Of a stretch of DNA of 64,000 nt, positions 25,826 to 37,827 are shown one piece after another. The notes below the pieces were generated by a model. It was given only the letters and a program-made list of their open reading frames with translations. It searched no databases and was not told the DNA's origin. This DNA is from a virus. Position numbers and translations under genes: made by a program. The stretch covers positions 1 to 64,000 of IMG/VR virus record IMGVR_UViG_3300032282_002092; one strand, written 5' to 3'. The first letter of the stretch is position 1. Every line of letters starts with the position of its first letter.

Positions 25826-27022
25826 CTACCACGGTGAGTTAGGGACCGTTGCTGAATACACATCAACATCCTTGGAATGGTACATCAATTTCAGGTCGTA
25901 GATACCTGCATGGAATGTACCGGCGGCACCAGTTGCGTCACTAAACAGTTTACATATAGTGATGTTCAACTTAGTAATATTACTGAATGTAATAGCGTTA
26001 CTATTGTTAGTAGTGTATGTGTCCGAATAGTAATCGCTAATAAAGTCTTTTACATAAAGTGTATATGTAGCCGTTGAGGGGGGCCAATGCATGCTGCTTG
26101 CAACATATCCGTTATCCTGCATCATCGTGTAGTTGTGGTAGATGATGTCAAAATACCGAGTAGCGGATAGCCCGGTGGGATAACCGCTGGATGCAATCTT
26201 CAACACAGATGGGGTGTATGTAGTGCCAACGGTATTGGAAATCCATCCACCGCTGTTAGCGATTCCTACGAGAATCCTGTGGTACTTGGGAACAGTGATC
26301 TTGATTCCTACCAGCCGCTTATCAGTGGTGTCAGGAACCTTAACCGTTATTCCCTCAATGTATGTAGTGTTTGAGGACAGATCGGTTCCCGAATAGGTAC
26401 GGTTTGCCGACATCCACATATCAGTAGTAGAAGCATTGAACGCCTTTGAGTAGGCGTATGTCGATGACTCCTGTGATGTGTATTGCAATGCGGTATTAGC
26501 CGTATACGAAACAGGTGACACTTCTGTTGGAGTAGCAGTATTGCTATATGTAGTTCCTATTACGTACGGTGCTAGGCCAGTTTTGAACCTAAATACCGGG
26601 CTGGCGTCCGATGACACGGAACCCAGATATGAGTACGCAACCGCTTGATACTTGGTGTTTGGAGTCAATCCTGAGAGTGTTGCTACCATGTTCACCGAGT
26701 TGACATCGAATGTATTTATTAATTCAGTTCCATTTTCATTATATACCTTTACCTTGTACACAGTTCCAGAGGGTACGTATGCAGGCGGTGTAATGGTGAC
26801 ATTCAACGTGGTGAAATCAGTAACTGACGTAGCGTCCCAGCCAATAGTCCCAGTCAGATTGGCGGGAGCGTTAGGTGCGCCGCTATAGCCGATATCCACC
26901 CAGCCGGTACCGTTATTAACCTTGATGGATGTGGGGTATACCCAAGAACTGCCATTAGATACGGCAATTTTTCCGGTACCGGGAGTACTCCACGTACCAC
27001 CATTTTTATATTGAATACTCAC
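25826..27022 (-). CDS. fibre-like protein with a fibronectin type III domain
   Basis: 398 residues. A short N-terminal head (GGTWSTPGTGKIAVSNGSSW) repeats a WSTP/W motif typical of virion proteins. Residues 50-150 form an FN3-like domain (APANLTGTIGWDA...TVYKVKVYNENGTEL...ATLSGLTPNTKYQAVAYSYLG). The rest is a beta-rich Ser/Thr/Tyr region, perhaps a lectin-like tip. GTG start overlaps the preceding stop (GTGA). It is probably an adhesin or fibre. Confidence 0.65.
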   Translation of the reverse strand: MSIQYKNGGTWSTPGTGKIAVSNGSSWVYPTSIKVNNGTGWVDIGYSGAPNAPANLTGTIGWDATSVTDFTTLNVTITPPAYVPSGTVYKVKVYNENGTELINTFDVNSVNMVATLSGLTPNTKYQAVAYSYLGSVSSDASPVFRFKTGLAPYVIGTTYSNTATPTEVSPVSYTANTALQYTSQESSTYAYSKAFNASTTDMWMSANRTYSGTDLSSNTTYIEGITVKVPDTTDKRLVGIKITVPKYHRILVGIANSGGWISNTVGTTYTPSVLKIASSGYPTGLSATRYFDIIYHNYTMMQDNGYVASSMHWPPSTATYTLYVKDFISDYYSDTYTTNNSNAITFSNITKLNITICKLFSDATGAAGTFHAGIYDLKLMYHSKDVDVYSATVPNSPW

Positions 27023-27879
27023 GTCTGAATCCAGAGTGTCCCAGCGGGATACAGAGAGGCATTCAAACCGGTTCCACCAATGACGACTCCCGCCACGCTT
27101 ACAGCGACAGCACCAGCGCCATTTGTCTTGATGGTGAACGTGTCGGCAACTAATGCCAATGCACTGGCGATACTGATTGATGCGGCAGAGCCATTAGAAA
27201 TCGTGCTTGAAGCAAGGCCGAGATTTCCTACAGTTAAAGTGGTCCCGGCTATAGCACCGGTTGAACCAGTTAAAGAGATGTTACTGCCGACAGAAATGGT
27301 GCCACTGGAAAGACTGGTTGCAGTGGCGGCACCTAGGATGGAAGTGTTGCCAGAAAGAGTAGTAGTAGTTACCGTACTAGCACTAACAATATTAGCGTTA
27401 GTTGTACCGGTAAAGTTAACGGTACCGGAGGTAGAAAACCCTGTTGCTGTTACTGACTTGTCCACAATAAGTGCAGTACTACTGGTTGTTAAAGTAACTG
27501 CTCCTCCAGTATTGATCTGTACGTCTGCACCAACAGTAAGCACCGGGCCACTTCCCAGTGTCACGGTAGATCCCGTCATGCTGATAACAGTTGAACCGTC
27601 GTATCCCAATGCAACGGTAGATCCACCGGTATCCACAACATTGAACTTGATTGGTGAGATCAGAGCGTGAGACGTTCCGGTCTTGTCCTTCCAGTACAAA
27701 GCGCCGTTGTCGCCAGAGGCGATGTAATAGATAGAGCCGTTCTCCACATCTGTTGAGCCGGGAGTACTGGTAAAGCGCTGAACGGTGCGATTCTCCAGCC
27801 ATTTGGCATCAGCGGCACGCCAGTTGTCTTGGTAGTCAGTCCATGTCGCTTTTCCGGTGATCGGAAGAATGCTAGTCAT
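27019..27879 (-). CDS. Ser/Thr/Gly-rich fibre protein
   Basis: 286 residues. A short folded N terminus (WTDYQDNWRAADAKWLENRTVQRF...YYIASGDNGALYWKD) precedes about 190 residues of beta-helix-like repeats dominated by Thr, Ser, Gly, Ala and Val, such as GSTVTLGSGPVLTVG and TTLSGNTSILG. This suggests a trimeric beta-structured shaft. GGGAG before the ATG. It is likely part of a fibre with the FN3 protein. Confidence 0.6.
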   Translation of the reverse strand: MTSILPITGKATWTDYQDNWRAADAKWLENRTVQRFTSTPGSTDVENGSIYYIASGDNGALYWKDKTGTSHALISPIKFNVVDTGGSTVALGYDGSTVISMTGSTVTLGSGPVLTVGADVQINTGGAVTLTTSSTALIVDKSVTATGFSTSGTVNFTGTTNANIVSASTVTTTTLSGNTSILGAATATSLSSGTISVGSNISLTGSTGAIAGTTLTVGNLGLASSTISNGSAASISIASALALVADTFTIKTNGAGAVAVSVAGVVIGGTGLNASLYPAGTLWIQT

Positions 27880-27888
27880 ACTTACTCC

Positions 27889-28986
27889 CTAGATGAGACT
27901 GATTAGTTCAGGCCACAGTCTTCTCGTAATTATACCAGTCTGCTTTAGTCCGGTGTCAGCCTGTATCTGCTTAACCGCTGCCTTTGTAGCAGCATCGAAT
28001 ATTCCGGTAATAGGTACCGAGTAACCGTTGGCAACTAATTTGGTTTGTGCGTAACTTACCCTATCACTTTGCATACCGTATTTAAGAAGTGGGTAAGGAT
28101 TATTATACATTGACGGGGGAGGCTGTATCAACGGGGATCCCGCAACCCACGCGTCCAGTACGGACTGCTTAACGAGATTGACATCTAGGTCGTAGGACTT
28201 AGCGCCGTACTCACGCCCGATTCTTGGGCCGTTAGAGGCGAACTGCCAAGCAGCCCATTTACCGTCATTAGCGGTCCACCCCTTAGGTACGAGTTGGTTA
28301 AGAGTATTATCCCTCTGTTCCGTAACAAGGTTATGCCACGTAGTGGAATCGTGCAGGTTGACAGAACCACCGGGCTTTAGCAGGTAGTCCCAACCCGGTC
28401 CACCGTTATATGGCCCTAAGCACCAGTATGGAATAATGATATCACATCGACCGGGTCCCCTATTCTGGCCCAAGTTCGATCCATCGGCCTTGGCTACAAC
28501 CTTGTGACCATACTTGTCGTCTGGAAGACGGCAGTACTTGTTCCACGCAGCCGTGCTGGTGTAGATGATTGGTGTCCGCTGAAGACCTTCCTCAACGGTG
28601 TTGATGAAATCATCAAACCAGAAGTACATATCCTTACCGTAAAGCGCTGGATATTTTCTGGTGTATTTGTTTGACTTTTCATAGTTCTCAAAGTCAACCA
28701 TTAACGGAAGGTCGCCAAGTCCGAGGTCCTGAGATCGCTTTACGGCGATCTCTCCCTGACGCTTGGCATTACTGTCATCCATAGGATTTATGAACCAATA
28801 ATGGCTGTACTTAATGCCTGCTGCGCGAGCCTTACTACAATATTCAGTAGTAAATGGTAATTTGGTATTATTACCAATACCTATCTCTATGAACATGTAG
28901 TCAATGCCTTTTGACTTCATCTTTTCAAAGTCAACACGGCCTTGCCACTGAGCGATGTCTGCTAGCGGAACATACGTCTCTGTCAC
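27889..28986 (-). CDS. endolysin: GH25 muramidase plus peptidoglycan-binding domain
   Basis: 365 residues. GH25 features: PLADIAQWQGRVDFEKMKSKG, MFIEIGIGNN, KYSHYWFINP and LPLMVDFENYE, which supplies the DxE catalytic pair. The C-terminal 70 residues form a PG_binding_1 module (YPLLKYGMQSDRVSYAQTKL...FDAATKAAVKQIQ). It cleaves the MurNAc-GlcNAc backbone. The GTG at 28986 overlaps the upstream M15 lysin stop (GTGA); an in-frame GTG lies 15 nt earlier. Confidence 0.88.
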   Translation of the reverse strand: MTETYVPLADIAQWQGRVDFEKMKSKGIDYMFIEIGIGNNTKLPFTTEYCSKARAAGIKYSHYWFINPMDDSNAKRQGEIAVKRSQDLGLGDLPLMVDFENYEKSNKYTRKYPALYGKDMYFWFDDFINTVEEGLQRTPIIYTSTAAWNKYCRLPDDKYGHKVVAKADGSNLGQNRGPGRCDIIIPYWCLGPYNGGPGWDYLLKPGGSVNLHDSTTWHNLVTEQRDNTLNQLVPKGWTANDGKWAAWQFASNGPRIGREYGAKSYDLDVNLVKQSVLDAWVAGSPLIQPPPSMYNNPYPLLKYGMQSDRVSYAQTKLVANGYSVPITGIFDAATKAAVKQIQADTGLKQTGIITRRLWPELISLI

Positions 28987-29780
28987 CCAAGCGCCGCCCA
29001 CGTCGCTGCGTCAACGATGCCGGTTTCTGGCAGTGCGCTGTGCAACTGGAACGCCTTGACTGCTGTCTGAGTACGGGGACCAAACTGCCCATCCGCAAGG
29101 AGTGTGTAGCCCTTCTTGGTCAACTTCTCCTGAAGAATCTTTACGTCAGCACCGGAGTCACCAACCTGAAGCACCGGCTGTGTCGGCGGCGCTGCGGGAT
29201 CTGGGTAATGACCTTCCTCTGCAATAACAGCGGGCGGCATAGGCCCATCGCCAAGTACCCAACACCAATGCCAATTCTCGCTTTTTGTAGTATTAAAAAA
29301 GCCAAAATCTGGGGCGTTGTTTGCTAGCCACGCCAACGTACGGTCATCAAGATTGACTGTAATACCAAGTGAGTTCTTGCGCGCCCAGTCAATTGCACAG
29401 CCTTTGCCATGATTAGAAGTGCCCGGTTTCGCTGCTCCAGCAACAGGATTACCGTAGCGATTCTTCTTTAGGTACCACCATGTGCCCTGCCAGAATTCCT
29501 TGCGCCACGGAGCGGGCTTGGGGATCTTGTCATAGCGCTTATTGAATAGTGTGACCTGACCGGCGAAACTACGATATGGACTCCCACTGGTCCACAGTTT
29601 GATGCCGTCCCGCTTGGCACGCTGCATGAGAGCACGGTGTGCTCTAGCCGCCTCACGGACCATGACAAAATTACCAATACCGCACTTCTCCAAGATGCTG
29701 CTTGGCAACTGACCGTTGTCATAGCCCTTGGCGCAAGTGGGGGTAGTTACTGCGGATTCTGGCTTGTAGGGAAGGTCCAT
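28983..29780 (-). CDS. endolysin: M15 (VanY-like) peptidase plus peptidoglycan-binding domain
   Basis: 265 residues. Zinc-peptidase motifs: SGSPYRSFAGQ, TSNHGKGCAIDWA (His and Asp ligands) and ENWHWCW (catalytic Glu and His). A Pro-rich linker leads to a PG_binding_1 domain (LQVGDSGADVKILQEKLTKKG...FGPRTQTAVKAFQ). It cuts peptide stems and complements the muramidase encoded just downstream. The ATG at 29780 follows the glycosyltransferase stop, which overlaps its AGGAG. Confidence 0.88.
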   Translation of the reverse strand: MDLPYKPESAVTTPTCAKGYDNGQLPSSILEKCGIGNFVMVREAARAHRALMQRAKRDGIKLWTSGSPYRSFAGQVTLFNKRYDKIPKPAPWRKEFWQGTWWYLKKNRYGNPVAGAAKPGTSNHGKGCAIDWARKNSLGITVNLDDRTLAWLANNAPDFGFFNTTKSENWHWCWVLGDGPMPPAVIAEEGHYPDPAAPPTQPVLQVGDSGADVKILQEKLTKKGYTLLADGQFGPRTQTAVKAFQLHSALPETGIVDAATWAALG

Positions 29781-29785
29781 GTCTC

Positions 29786-30883
29786 CTACTTTCTGGGGGC
29801 GTACCACCCATTGCTTCCGTCCCTCAGGGACTCAAGACGTGTTAACCAATTATCGTACATATCAGCGCATTTGTCTATGCCACATAAGTTTATGGCCCGG
29901 TTACGCCAATGGTTTCCACGAGTCAACTGGGCTAGTTCTACGGACTCAATGGCCTGCTCCATATTCCGGTACCGGTATGGGGGAGGAAGCGTTTCGGTAA
30001 ACACTCCATAATCGGGAGCGACTACACCGACACCTGACATCATGGCCTCTGCGTGGACACCTTCCCACGGCCCGATATACAAAGTGGGACAAATAAATAC
30101 TTCGGCTTCCGCAAATAACTTCTTGCGTGCCTCACCGGTAACACCGCCAATGTGCTCAATATCCCCAGTAATGACAGTGCCATCGGTAGCCACTACCTTG
30201 CCCGGTTCTTGGTGAGCCACCCCACCACCAGCCATGATCAGTTTCAGTCCCGCTGCATTGGCGATCTGTGCAGCAACATGCGGCCCCTTGCGGTGTATAA
30301 GACGGCCCACAAACAGTGCGTACCCCTGTGACTCTGCCTTGTACCACTCGTTGGGATCAACAGCATTGGGGATCACCACATCGAACGCACGGCCATCACC
30401 GATTCCATATGCCCCATATCGGTTGTGCATCCACGCATATGACTCATAACAGGCAAATGTGTCCTTGGAAATGCCCTCGTAGCCGACCCCCGGTTCGATG
30501 ACCGTGTACTGGTCCTTGTACTTGGCAATCAGTTCGTGGCTGATAGAACCGCCAATAAAGCCGATGATGTCGCCGGGTTTCAGGGCGTTATCCAAGTGAG
30601 TAACAGCACGCTCATGGAACAGTTGCCAGTACGGAAGGCTGGACACCCACTCAATCTTGGGCAGTTCGGAAGGTTCCCAGACCCCGAAAAACTGTTCCTG
30701 TTCATCCCTTGACAGGCAGGAGACATCACCTTTGTCACCGCCCCAATAGACTGTTACGTCCCAGTTCTTAGAGCGCAGCATTCTGGCAAGTCTTACGGCC
30801 TTTGCCGTGAAAGCACAGTATGAGAATTCGTTGTCGTCAAACTGTGTGTGGGGGAGGCCGACTAGGTGAATAGTGGGTCGCAT
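29786..30883 (-). CDS. GT-B glycosyltransferase (GT4-like)
   Basis: 365 residues. The C-terminal Rossmann lobe shows LFVGRLIHRKGPHVAA, LKLIMAGGG and VFICPTLYIGPWEGVHAEAMMSGVGVVAPDYG, the nucleotide-sugar site with the EGxHAEAM acidic motif of GT4-like retaining enzymes. The ATG at 30883 has no Shine-Dalgarno but lies 7 nt after TAAAGT, so it may be leaderless; a 30-codon longer frame is rejected. It lies between the lysins and the collagen-like fibre and diverges from a methyltransferase. Likely target: a virion or cell-surface glycan. Confidence 0.82.
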   Translation of the reverse strand: MRPTIHLVGLPHTQFDDNEFSYCAFTAKAVRLARMLRSKNWDVTVYWGGDKGDVSCLSRDEQEQFFGVWEPSELPKIEWVSSLPYWQLFHERAVTHLDNALKPGDIIGFIGGSISHELIAKYKDQYTVIEPGVGYEGISKDTFACYESYAWMHNRYGAYGIGDGRAFDVVIPNAVDPNEWYKAESQGYALFVGRLIHRKGPHVAAQIANAAGLKLIMAGGGVAHQEPGKVVATDGTVITGDIEHIGGVTGEARKKLFAEAEVFICPTLYIGPWEGVHAEAMMSGVGVVAPDYGVFTETLPPPYRYRNMEQAIESVELAQLTRGNHWRNRAINLCGIDKCADMYDNWLTRLESLRDGSNGWYAPRK

Positions 30884-30890
30884 GTCGCTC

Positions 30891-30905
30891 ACTTTATCGT
30901 ATACT
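30891..30905. promoter_or_regulatory. divergent leaderless promoter pair
   Basis: Only 29 nt separate two divergent start codons. Plus strand: TATACT (30900-30905), 7 nt, ATG. Minus strand: TAAAGT (30896-30891), 7 nt, ATG. Neither gene has a convincing Shine-Dalgarno. -35 elements are weak and would lie inside the opposite gene. Confidence 0.5.
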
Positions 30906-30912
30906 TTCGCAC

Positions 30913-31492
30913 ATGACTTGGAACCAAGAGCAGGAGTGGGAACGTCAGTGGTGGGGAGACTGCACCAACACATTTGCCGAGGAAACCAAGCAGATCACCT
31001 ACGCACACCGCATGGGACTCCAGAACTTGTCAGATGGAGCGCATTGGCCGCTTTACCACCTGAATGGGAAGTCAATACTTGACATTGGAGGTGGCCCGGT
31101 TTCCATGCTCCTCAAGACTGATGGTGGTGGTTACCGCAAGGTGGTTGACCCGTGCCGTTACCCGGCTTGGGTTTACGCACGTTACGAGATTGCTGGCATC
31201 AACTGGGACATCGCACCGGGGGAGAACTTCGACCTGTCACAGACATACGACGAGGTTTGGATATACAACGTCTTGCAGCACACCGATGACCCTGAGGTGA
31301 TCATCGCAAACGCCCGAGAGGTTGCCCATACGATCCGCATCTTTGAGTGGATCGACATCCCGGCACACCCCGGCCATCCGCAGATGTTGACCAAGGTCAA
31401 GTTGGACGAGTGGCTACAGGGTGATGGGACTGTCGAAGACTTCCGTTGGAAACCTGAGAACGGATGCAACCAAGTCGCTTACTACGGTGTAT

Positions 31493-31509
<17 letters not shown>
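30913..31509 (+). CDS. class I SAM-dependent methyltransferase
   Basis: 198 residues. Motif I is [13 protein letters not shown], an acidic residue follows at the end of the next strand (KVVDPCRY), and motif IV-like [15 protein letters not shown] precedes a later [14 protein letters not shown] strand. This is the compact Rossmann methyltransferase plan often acting on sugars or small groups. It is one of few plus-strand genes, probably leaderless, and its 3' end overlaps the convergent collagen-fibre gene by 17 nt. Substrate unknown. Confidence 0.82.
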
Positions 31510-34237
<2,728 letters not shown>

Positions 34238-34239
34238 AC

Positions 34240-34749
34240 TCAGACCGTAATACGGAACAACCCATTAACGTGCCAAACAATGGTGAGCGTGCCGTTAGAG
34301 ACACTATTCGGGCCACCGAAATAATTGAAGCACACACCTTGGTTCTGGGCAGCAACTTCCGTGCAGTACAGCAGGCTTCCGTAGACATCGGTAAGCGTGG
34401 TGTCACTAGCAGTACTGGAAGTGTCATCAATATCAAACATGATGACCCCGGTAGCAGGGCTGGTTAAGGACATACCTTCAGCGACAATACCACCCTGTGC
34501 CCACTTACCGGCTTGGTATTTCTCGTTAGCGGTCACCCACGCACTATCGGCACCGTCGTATTTGGTCAGCGTGGTACGAGCAGCGTCGTTAGCACCGGTC
34601 GGATCGACCTCAGGAAGTGCGCTGTTGCCATACAGTGCAACACTTAAACCATCATTGAGAAGGTCAATACCCTTGACAGCCCCATTGAAAGCAAGGTTGT
34701 GCTCAATGAACGTACGGAAGATACCGGAACCAGCAGAAGACCAAGACAT
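34240..34749 (-). CDS. hypothetical structural protein
   Basis: 169 residues. [23 protein letters not shown]...[19 protein letters not shown]...[10 protein letters not shown]...[11 protein letters not shown]...[14 protein letters not shown] resembles phage virion proteins with a small beta-sandwich, possibly a head or tail decoration. ATG at 34749 has AAGGAG upstream; a longer frame at 34797 lies in the neighbouring gene. Location beside the collagen fibre suggests a virion role. Function not recognised. Confidence 0.6.
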   Translation of the reverse strand: MSWSSAGSGIFRTFIEHNLAFNGAVKGIDLLNDGLSVALYGNSALPEVDPTGANDAARTTLTKYDGADSAWVTANEKYQAGKWAQGGIVAEGMSLTSPATGVIMFDIDDTSSTASDTTLTDVYGSLLYCTEVAAQNQGVCFNYFGGPNSVSNGTLTIVWHVNGLFRITV

Positions 34750-34751
34750 GA

Positions 34752-35096
34752 CTAACTCCTTAGATTGAGATTTGTGGACGGTGCAAGGATAACGCAATCC
34801 TCACCATCGTTACGCTTTACAGACACAGATTGAATGATATTACCATCACCATCGGTAACCGCGATATCCTTCTTAATATAGTCCTCACGATAGTTTACCT
34901 GAAGACGGCCCTGCACACCGGCCTCAACGAAGGGCACCCACGCCCCACGCAGACTGGCACACTGGTGCATCTGGGTATGGGGATCAGACATCTTTGTGAC
35001 GTGGGTCTTGCCACATTCGGGGCAGTACCAGTTCTTGGGGGGGCTGTTCAGGATCACTCCACCGAACGCTGACGCTTTGCCGTTTGCCATGCTCAT
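34752..35096 (-). CDS. small zinc-ribbon protein
   Basis: 114 residues. WYCPECGKTHVTK...HQCAS gives a CxxC plus HxC zinc-ribbon near residues 24-48. The remainder is a small beta region (GRLQVNYREDYIKKD). GAGGAG precedes the ATG. It ends where the next gene's AAGGAG begins. Unknown function, in the virion-gene block. Confidence 0.6.
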   Translation of the reverse strand: MSMANGKASAFGGVILNSPPKNWYCPECGKTHVTKMSDPHTQMHQCASLRGAWVPFVEAGVQGRLQVNYREDYIKKDIAVTDGDGNIIQSVSVKRNDGEDCVILAPSTNLNLRS

Positions 35097-35101
35097 AGTC
35101 T

Positions 35102-35638
35102 CTACTCCTCAGTATCCCTAGGTGGAAACCACGCTAGCGGAGTGGAGTCCAGATTTAGTTCATCTGAATGGTGTATTTCTATTCCACCAACACCGATGAT
35201 GATGTCCTCGCCCTGTAACCGGCCCCTAATCTGGAAGTTGCTAATCCCATAAAAACGGCCATCATAAAAGATGATGTCATTCAGACGATCATCGTGCCAG
35301 ACCTCTGAAGCGGAATGATCCCAGACACGCCCACCGTGCGCTTCCGTAACAGAAATTCCACATTCCCAGAGTGACCGGGCACCTACGGCAAACCGCACGT
35401 TTTGGGTCGCACGACGGCCCTCAGCCGTGAGATATTCGGAGTCTTCCTGCTGGTCAATCCAGAGGACTGGCACTTTCACGGGCGGCAGATACTGGCGGTA
35501 ACCCTCGTCGTAAATGGAGTCGTACTGACTGGTAACGGTATCAAACTGATACCACGCAACCGATTCACCGAAGTTTTTCTGGTAACGCTGGAACTGCTTA
35601 TGGATATGTGCGGCCTCACGGCGCGCATCGACGGCCAT
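35102..35638 (-). CDS. head-tail connector/structural candidate
   Basis: 178 residues. N-terminal helix (DARREAAHIHKQFQRYQKNFGESVAWYQFD) then a beta region (PVKVPVLWIDQQED...QNVRFAVGARSLWECGISV...IIFYDGRFYGISNFQIRGR), a plan seen in small head-completion or neck proteins. The ATG at 35638, overlapping the upstream stop (TGATG) with AGGAA upstream, is preferred to GTG 35671. Assignment is by context. Confidence 0.55.
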   Translation of the reverse strand: MAVDARREAAHIHKQFQRYQKNFGESVAWYQFDTVTSQYDSIYDEGYRQYLPPVKVPVLWIDQQEDSEYLTAEGRRATQNVRFAVGARSLWECGISVTEAHGGRVWDHSASEVWHDDRLNDIIFYDGRFYGISNFQIRGRLQGEDIIIGVGGIEIHHSDELNLDSTPLAWFPPRDTEE

Positions 35639-36522
35639 CAGCCGGTTCCTGACGTACCGAGCGTCTGCCACTCACCAAAGCCAAAGTCAACAGAGGCACG
35701 CCCGATCTCCTCAACATCCGCAACCTCTACGCCAGAGCCGTCAGCAGGACCGGGGGCCGAGGTAAGCCCAACGGGAATTTCGGGCCTAATGCGCACGGGA
35801 GCATTGTGGTCGTCGTATTCCTGCGAACGATAAATAGGCACATACCGGTTAGTCATGTAAGCCACCCGACGTAGGGAGAAGATATCGATGTTTCCAAGAC
35901 CCACGTTGAGGATCTTGGTCCTGTCTGAGTAAATGCCCTCCCAATGCTGGAGCATCTGCCACAACTGCTGGAATCGCTGGTGTGCTGGAATTGACATACC
36001 CTCAGGAGATGCGACATCGATATCCGTGGAGAATTCCGTCATCAGCGACCATATCGCTTTTACGATGGCACCGATAGCAATAACGTCCAATTCTACTGGC
36101 GATATCTGATCAAGGTTTCCGTCCCCTGCCGGGAAACGGTTGTGCATGTGCTCATCGACAACGAGGCCAACGTAGAACGCCAGATCACTGTCGATGAACC
36201 ACTGGAAGTGATATCCAGATATAAAGATCCGCTTACCCATGTACGTGTTGTCCACGAACTTGAGAAGACCATTGCGCTCATCAACGGCCCACTTATTGGT
36301 GGGTACTGCGCTCAGGGACACCGTTTCCGTAGATACGGTGTCAGGACCGGGCTGCACGGCTGCATATACCTGAAGCGTCCGTGCATCAACATTGGGGTGC
36401 GGCAACCGAATGGTGGACACATTGACTGGACCAAGATCAGTCTCAAAGAAGATCGGGAAATCTCGCAGCATGTTGCGGGTGCTGCTGACGATGCCGTCTA
36501 CGGTGGGTGCGGTAATAGCCAT
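35638..36522 (-). CDS. hypothetical structural protein
   Basis: 294 residues. Beta-rich N terminus (FFETDLGPVNVSTIRLPHPNV...GLLKFVDNTYMGKRIFISGYHFQWF) and a helical middle (AFYVGLVVDEHMHNRF...AIGAIVKAIWSLMTEFSTDIDV...FQQLWQMLQHWEG). The C-terminal tail is Pro/Gly-rich. Start TAATG-coupled to the upstream gene. Position between capsid and fibre genes points to head-tail connection; no family named with confidence. Confidence 0.55.
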   Translation of the reverse strand: MAITAPTVDGIVSSTRNMLRDFPIFFETDLGPVNVSTIRLPHPNVDARTLQVYAAVQPGPDTVSTETVSLSAVPTNKWAVDERNGLLKFVDNTYMGKRIFISGYHFQWFIDSDLAFYVGLVVDEHMHNRFPAGDGNLDQISPVELDVIAIGAIVKAIWSLMTEFSTDIDVASPEGMSIPAHQRFQQLWQMLQHWEGIYSDRTKILNVGLGNIDIFSLRRVAYMTNRYVPIYRSQEYDDHNAPVRIRPEIPVGLTSAPGPADGSGVEVADVEEIGRASVDFGFGEWQTLGTSGTG

Positions 36523-36917
36523 TAGAACTGGAACCATTCGCCAACGGTGTCGATATCGGTTGCACCGAACGGATACACGGTTACACCAGTGGTCACTTCG
36601 CCAGAATCGAACTGAGCGTTGAAGAACACCAGCGGCTTGTTGGTGGAGTCCGTAAGGATAATGTCATAGATGCCCATAGGAACATCTGGGATAACTACCG
36701 GAAGGCTGGACGCTACGCCGGTAGACGACAGCGTCCCACCAGTGAGTTCCCCATACGAAACGGTAGTACCACCAGCCGCCTCAATATCGGGAATTGAGGC
36801 ATGGTCGCTACTGAAGGTATAACCACTCACGGCATGAAGCCGAAACGTGCCGTTCTCCCAGTCAAGACCGGTCGTACCGGACAGGTACCGGAGATAGTCG
36901 TACTTAGCGTCAGCCAT
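36522..36917 (-). CDS. hypothetical structural protein
   Basis: 131 residues, beta-rich. LDWENGTFRLHAVSGYTFSSDHAS and VPMGIYDIILTDSTNKPLVFFNAQF are typical of small phage virion proteins. AAGGA precedes the ATG and it overlaps its upstream gene by 8 nt. Possibly a fibre-attachment or decoration protein. Function unknown. Confidence 0.6.
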   Translation of the reverse strand: MADAKYDYLRYLSGTTGLDWENGTFRLHAVSGYTFSSDHASIPDIEAAGGTTVSYGELTGGTLSSTGVASSLPVVIPDVPMGIYDIILTDSTNKPLVFFNAQFDSGEVTTGVTVYPFGATDIDTVGEWFQF

Positions 36918-37827
36918 GTGTCACGTCCTTGGAAAACTTGAACACACCATACCGCAGCGTACTAATCACGCCGTCGCTATCAGTTTCCTGAATGTCGTAG
37001 TAGTAACGACCCTGCTCGGCCCCGGCGGTTTCAAGTCGAACCTTAATCACTCCAGTGGCTGCGCTTGACGTATCAAACGTGGCGCTAAATGCAGGAGAAA
37101 CGTCATCCTTCAGGCGGCGCAACTGCATCTCGTAGGTGCAGTCCGACTTATTGATAACCCCATTAGAAGCGGTACGGAACGTCAGGGTACGGGTCCAAGT
37201 GTCCCCAGTGAACATTGCGTAGTTAGCACGTACCGGATTAACACGGTTATCGCCGTACAAATACTCGTCGGATAGGTGTGAGACACCCTGTCGAACCGTC
37301 ACACGGCTTTCGGGAATGACGGTAAACGAGTCACCAGAGTTGGTCGTGATTTCCAAGTCCCACACTCCCTGCGTGATCTGTGATGCCATCCAATGCGTTT
37401 CGTCTGGGGAAAGCGTTAAGCGCAGCGATCCCGTAGGACCGTCCAGAACCTCATAATCGAAATCTCCCAGAACGGTGGTGGCTTTTCGATTGGCCTTGAT
37501 CTGTGCCGTAAAACTGGCGTTAGTGATGTCCTGAACCTCATCGTTCAAGGTCACGATGATATCTAGGATAAAGGTTCTACCACCAATAATGCCTAAAGGC
37601 ATAGCATCACCATAATAATTAGGTGATGTAAACAGAGGAATTGCATCGTACCTAGGCTGACCTAACAAGATGTCACTTCCTTCCGAAAAAACCGACGTAG
37701 TTGTGGCAATACGATTATACCCGTCAACTCCACTACGGAAAGCCACACGAATCCCGGTCTGGGCAAGCACTGCTGCCCCAAACCCTTCGGCGGTAACATC
37801 CGCTAATTCACCGTCTACATCAGCCAC
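36910..37827 (-). CDS. virion protein with two tandem BppU-like beta domains
   Basis: 305 residues. Two similar beta-sandwich-like units: FILDIIVTLNDEVQDITNASFTAQIK...SLRLTLSPDE...VWDLEITTNSG and WTRTLTFRTASNGVINKSDCTYEMQL...KVRLETAG...YYYDIQETDSDG. Each follows the D-I-x-N-x-x-[FY]-x-x-Q pattern of N-terminal baseplate-upper-protein domains. The GTG start has no ribosome site and lies 7 nt after TACACT. It probably anchors the collar-type fibre encoded next. Confidence 0.6.
   Translation of the reverse strand: MADVDGELADVTAEGFGAAVLAQTGIRVAFRSGVDGYNRIATTTSVFSEGSDILLGQPRYDAIPLFTSPNYYGDAMPLGIIGGRTFILDIIVTLNDEVQDITNASFTAQIKANRKATTVLGDFDYEVLDGPTGSLRLTLSPDETHWMASQITQGVWDLEITTNSGDSFTVIPESRVTVRQGVSHLSDEYLYGDNRVNPVRANYAMFTGDTWTRTLTFRTASNGVINKSDCTYEMQLRRLKDDVSPAFSATFDTSSAATGVIKVRLETAGAEQGRYYYDIQETDSDGVISTLRYGVFKFSKDVTHG

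Noticed and set aside
27080-27670. Plus-strand 196-residue frame opposite the Ser/Thr-rich fibre
   Set aside because: Low-complexity shadow of the fibre repeats; no start signal.
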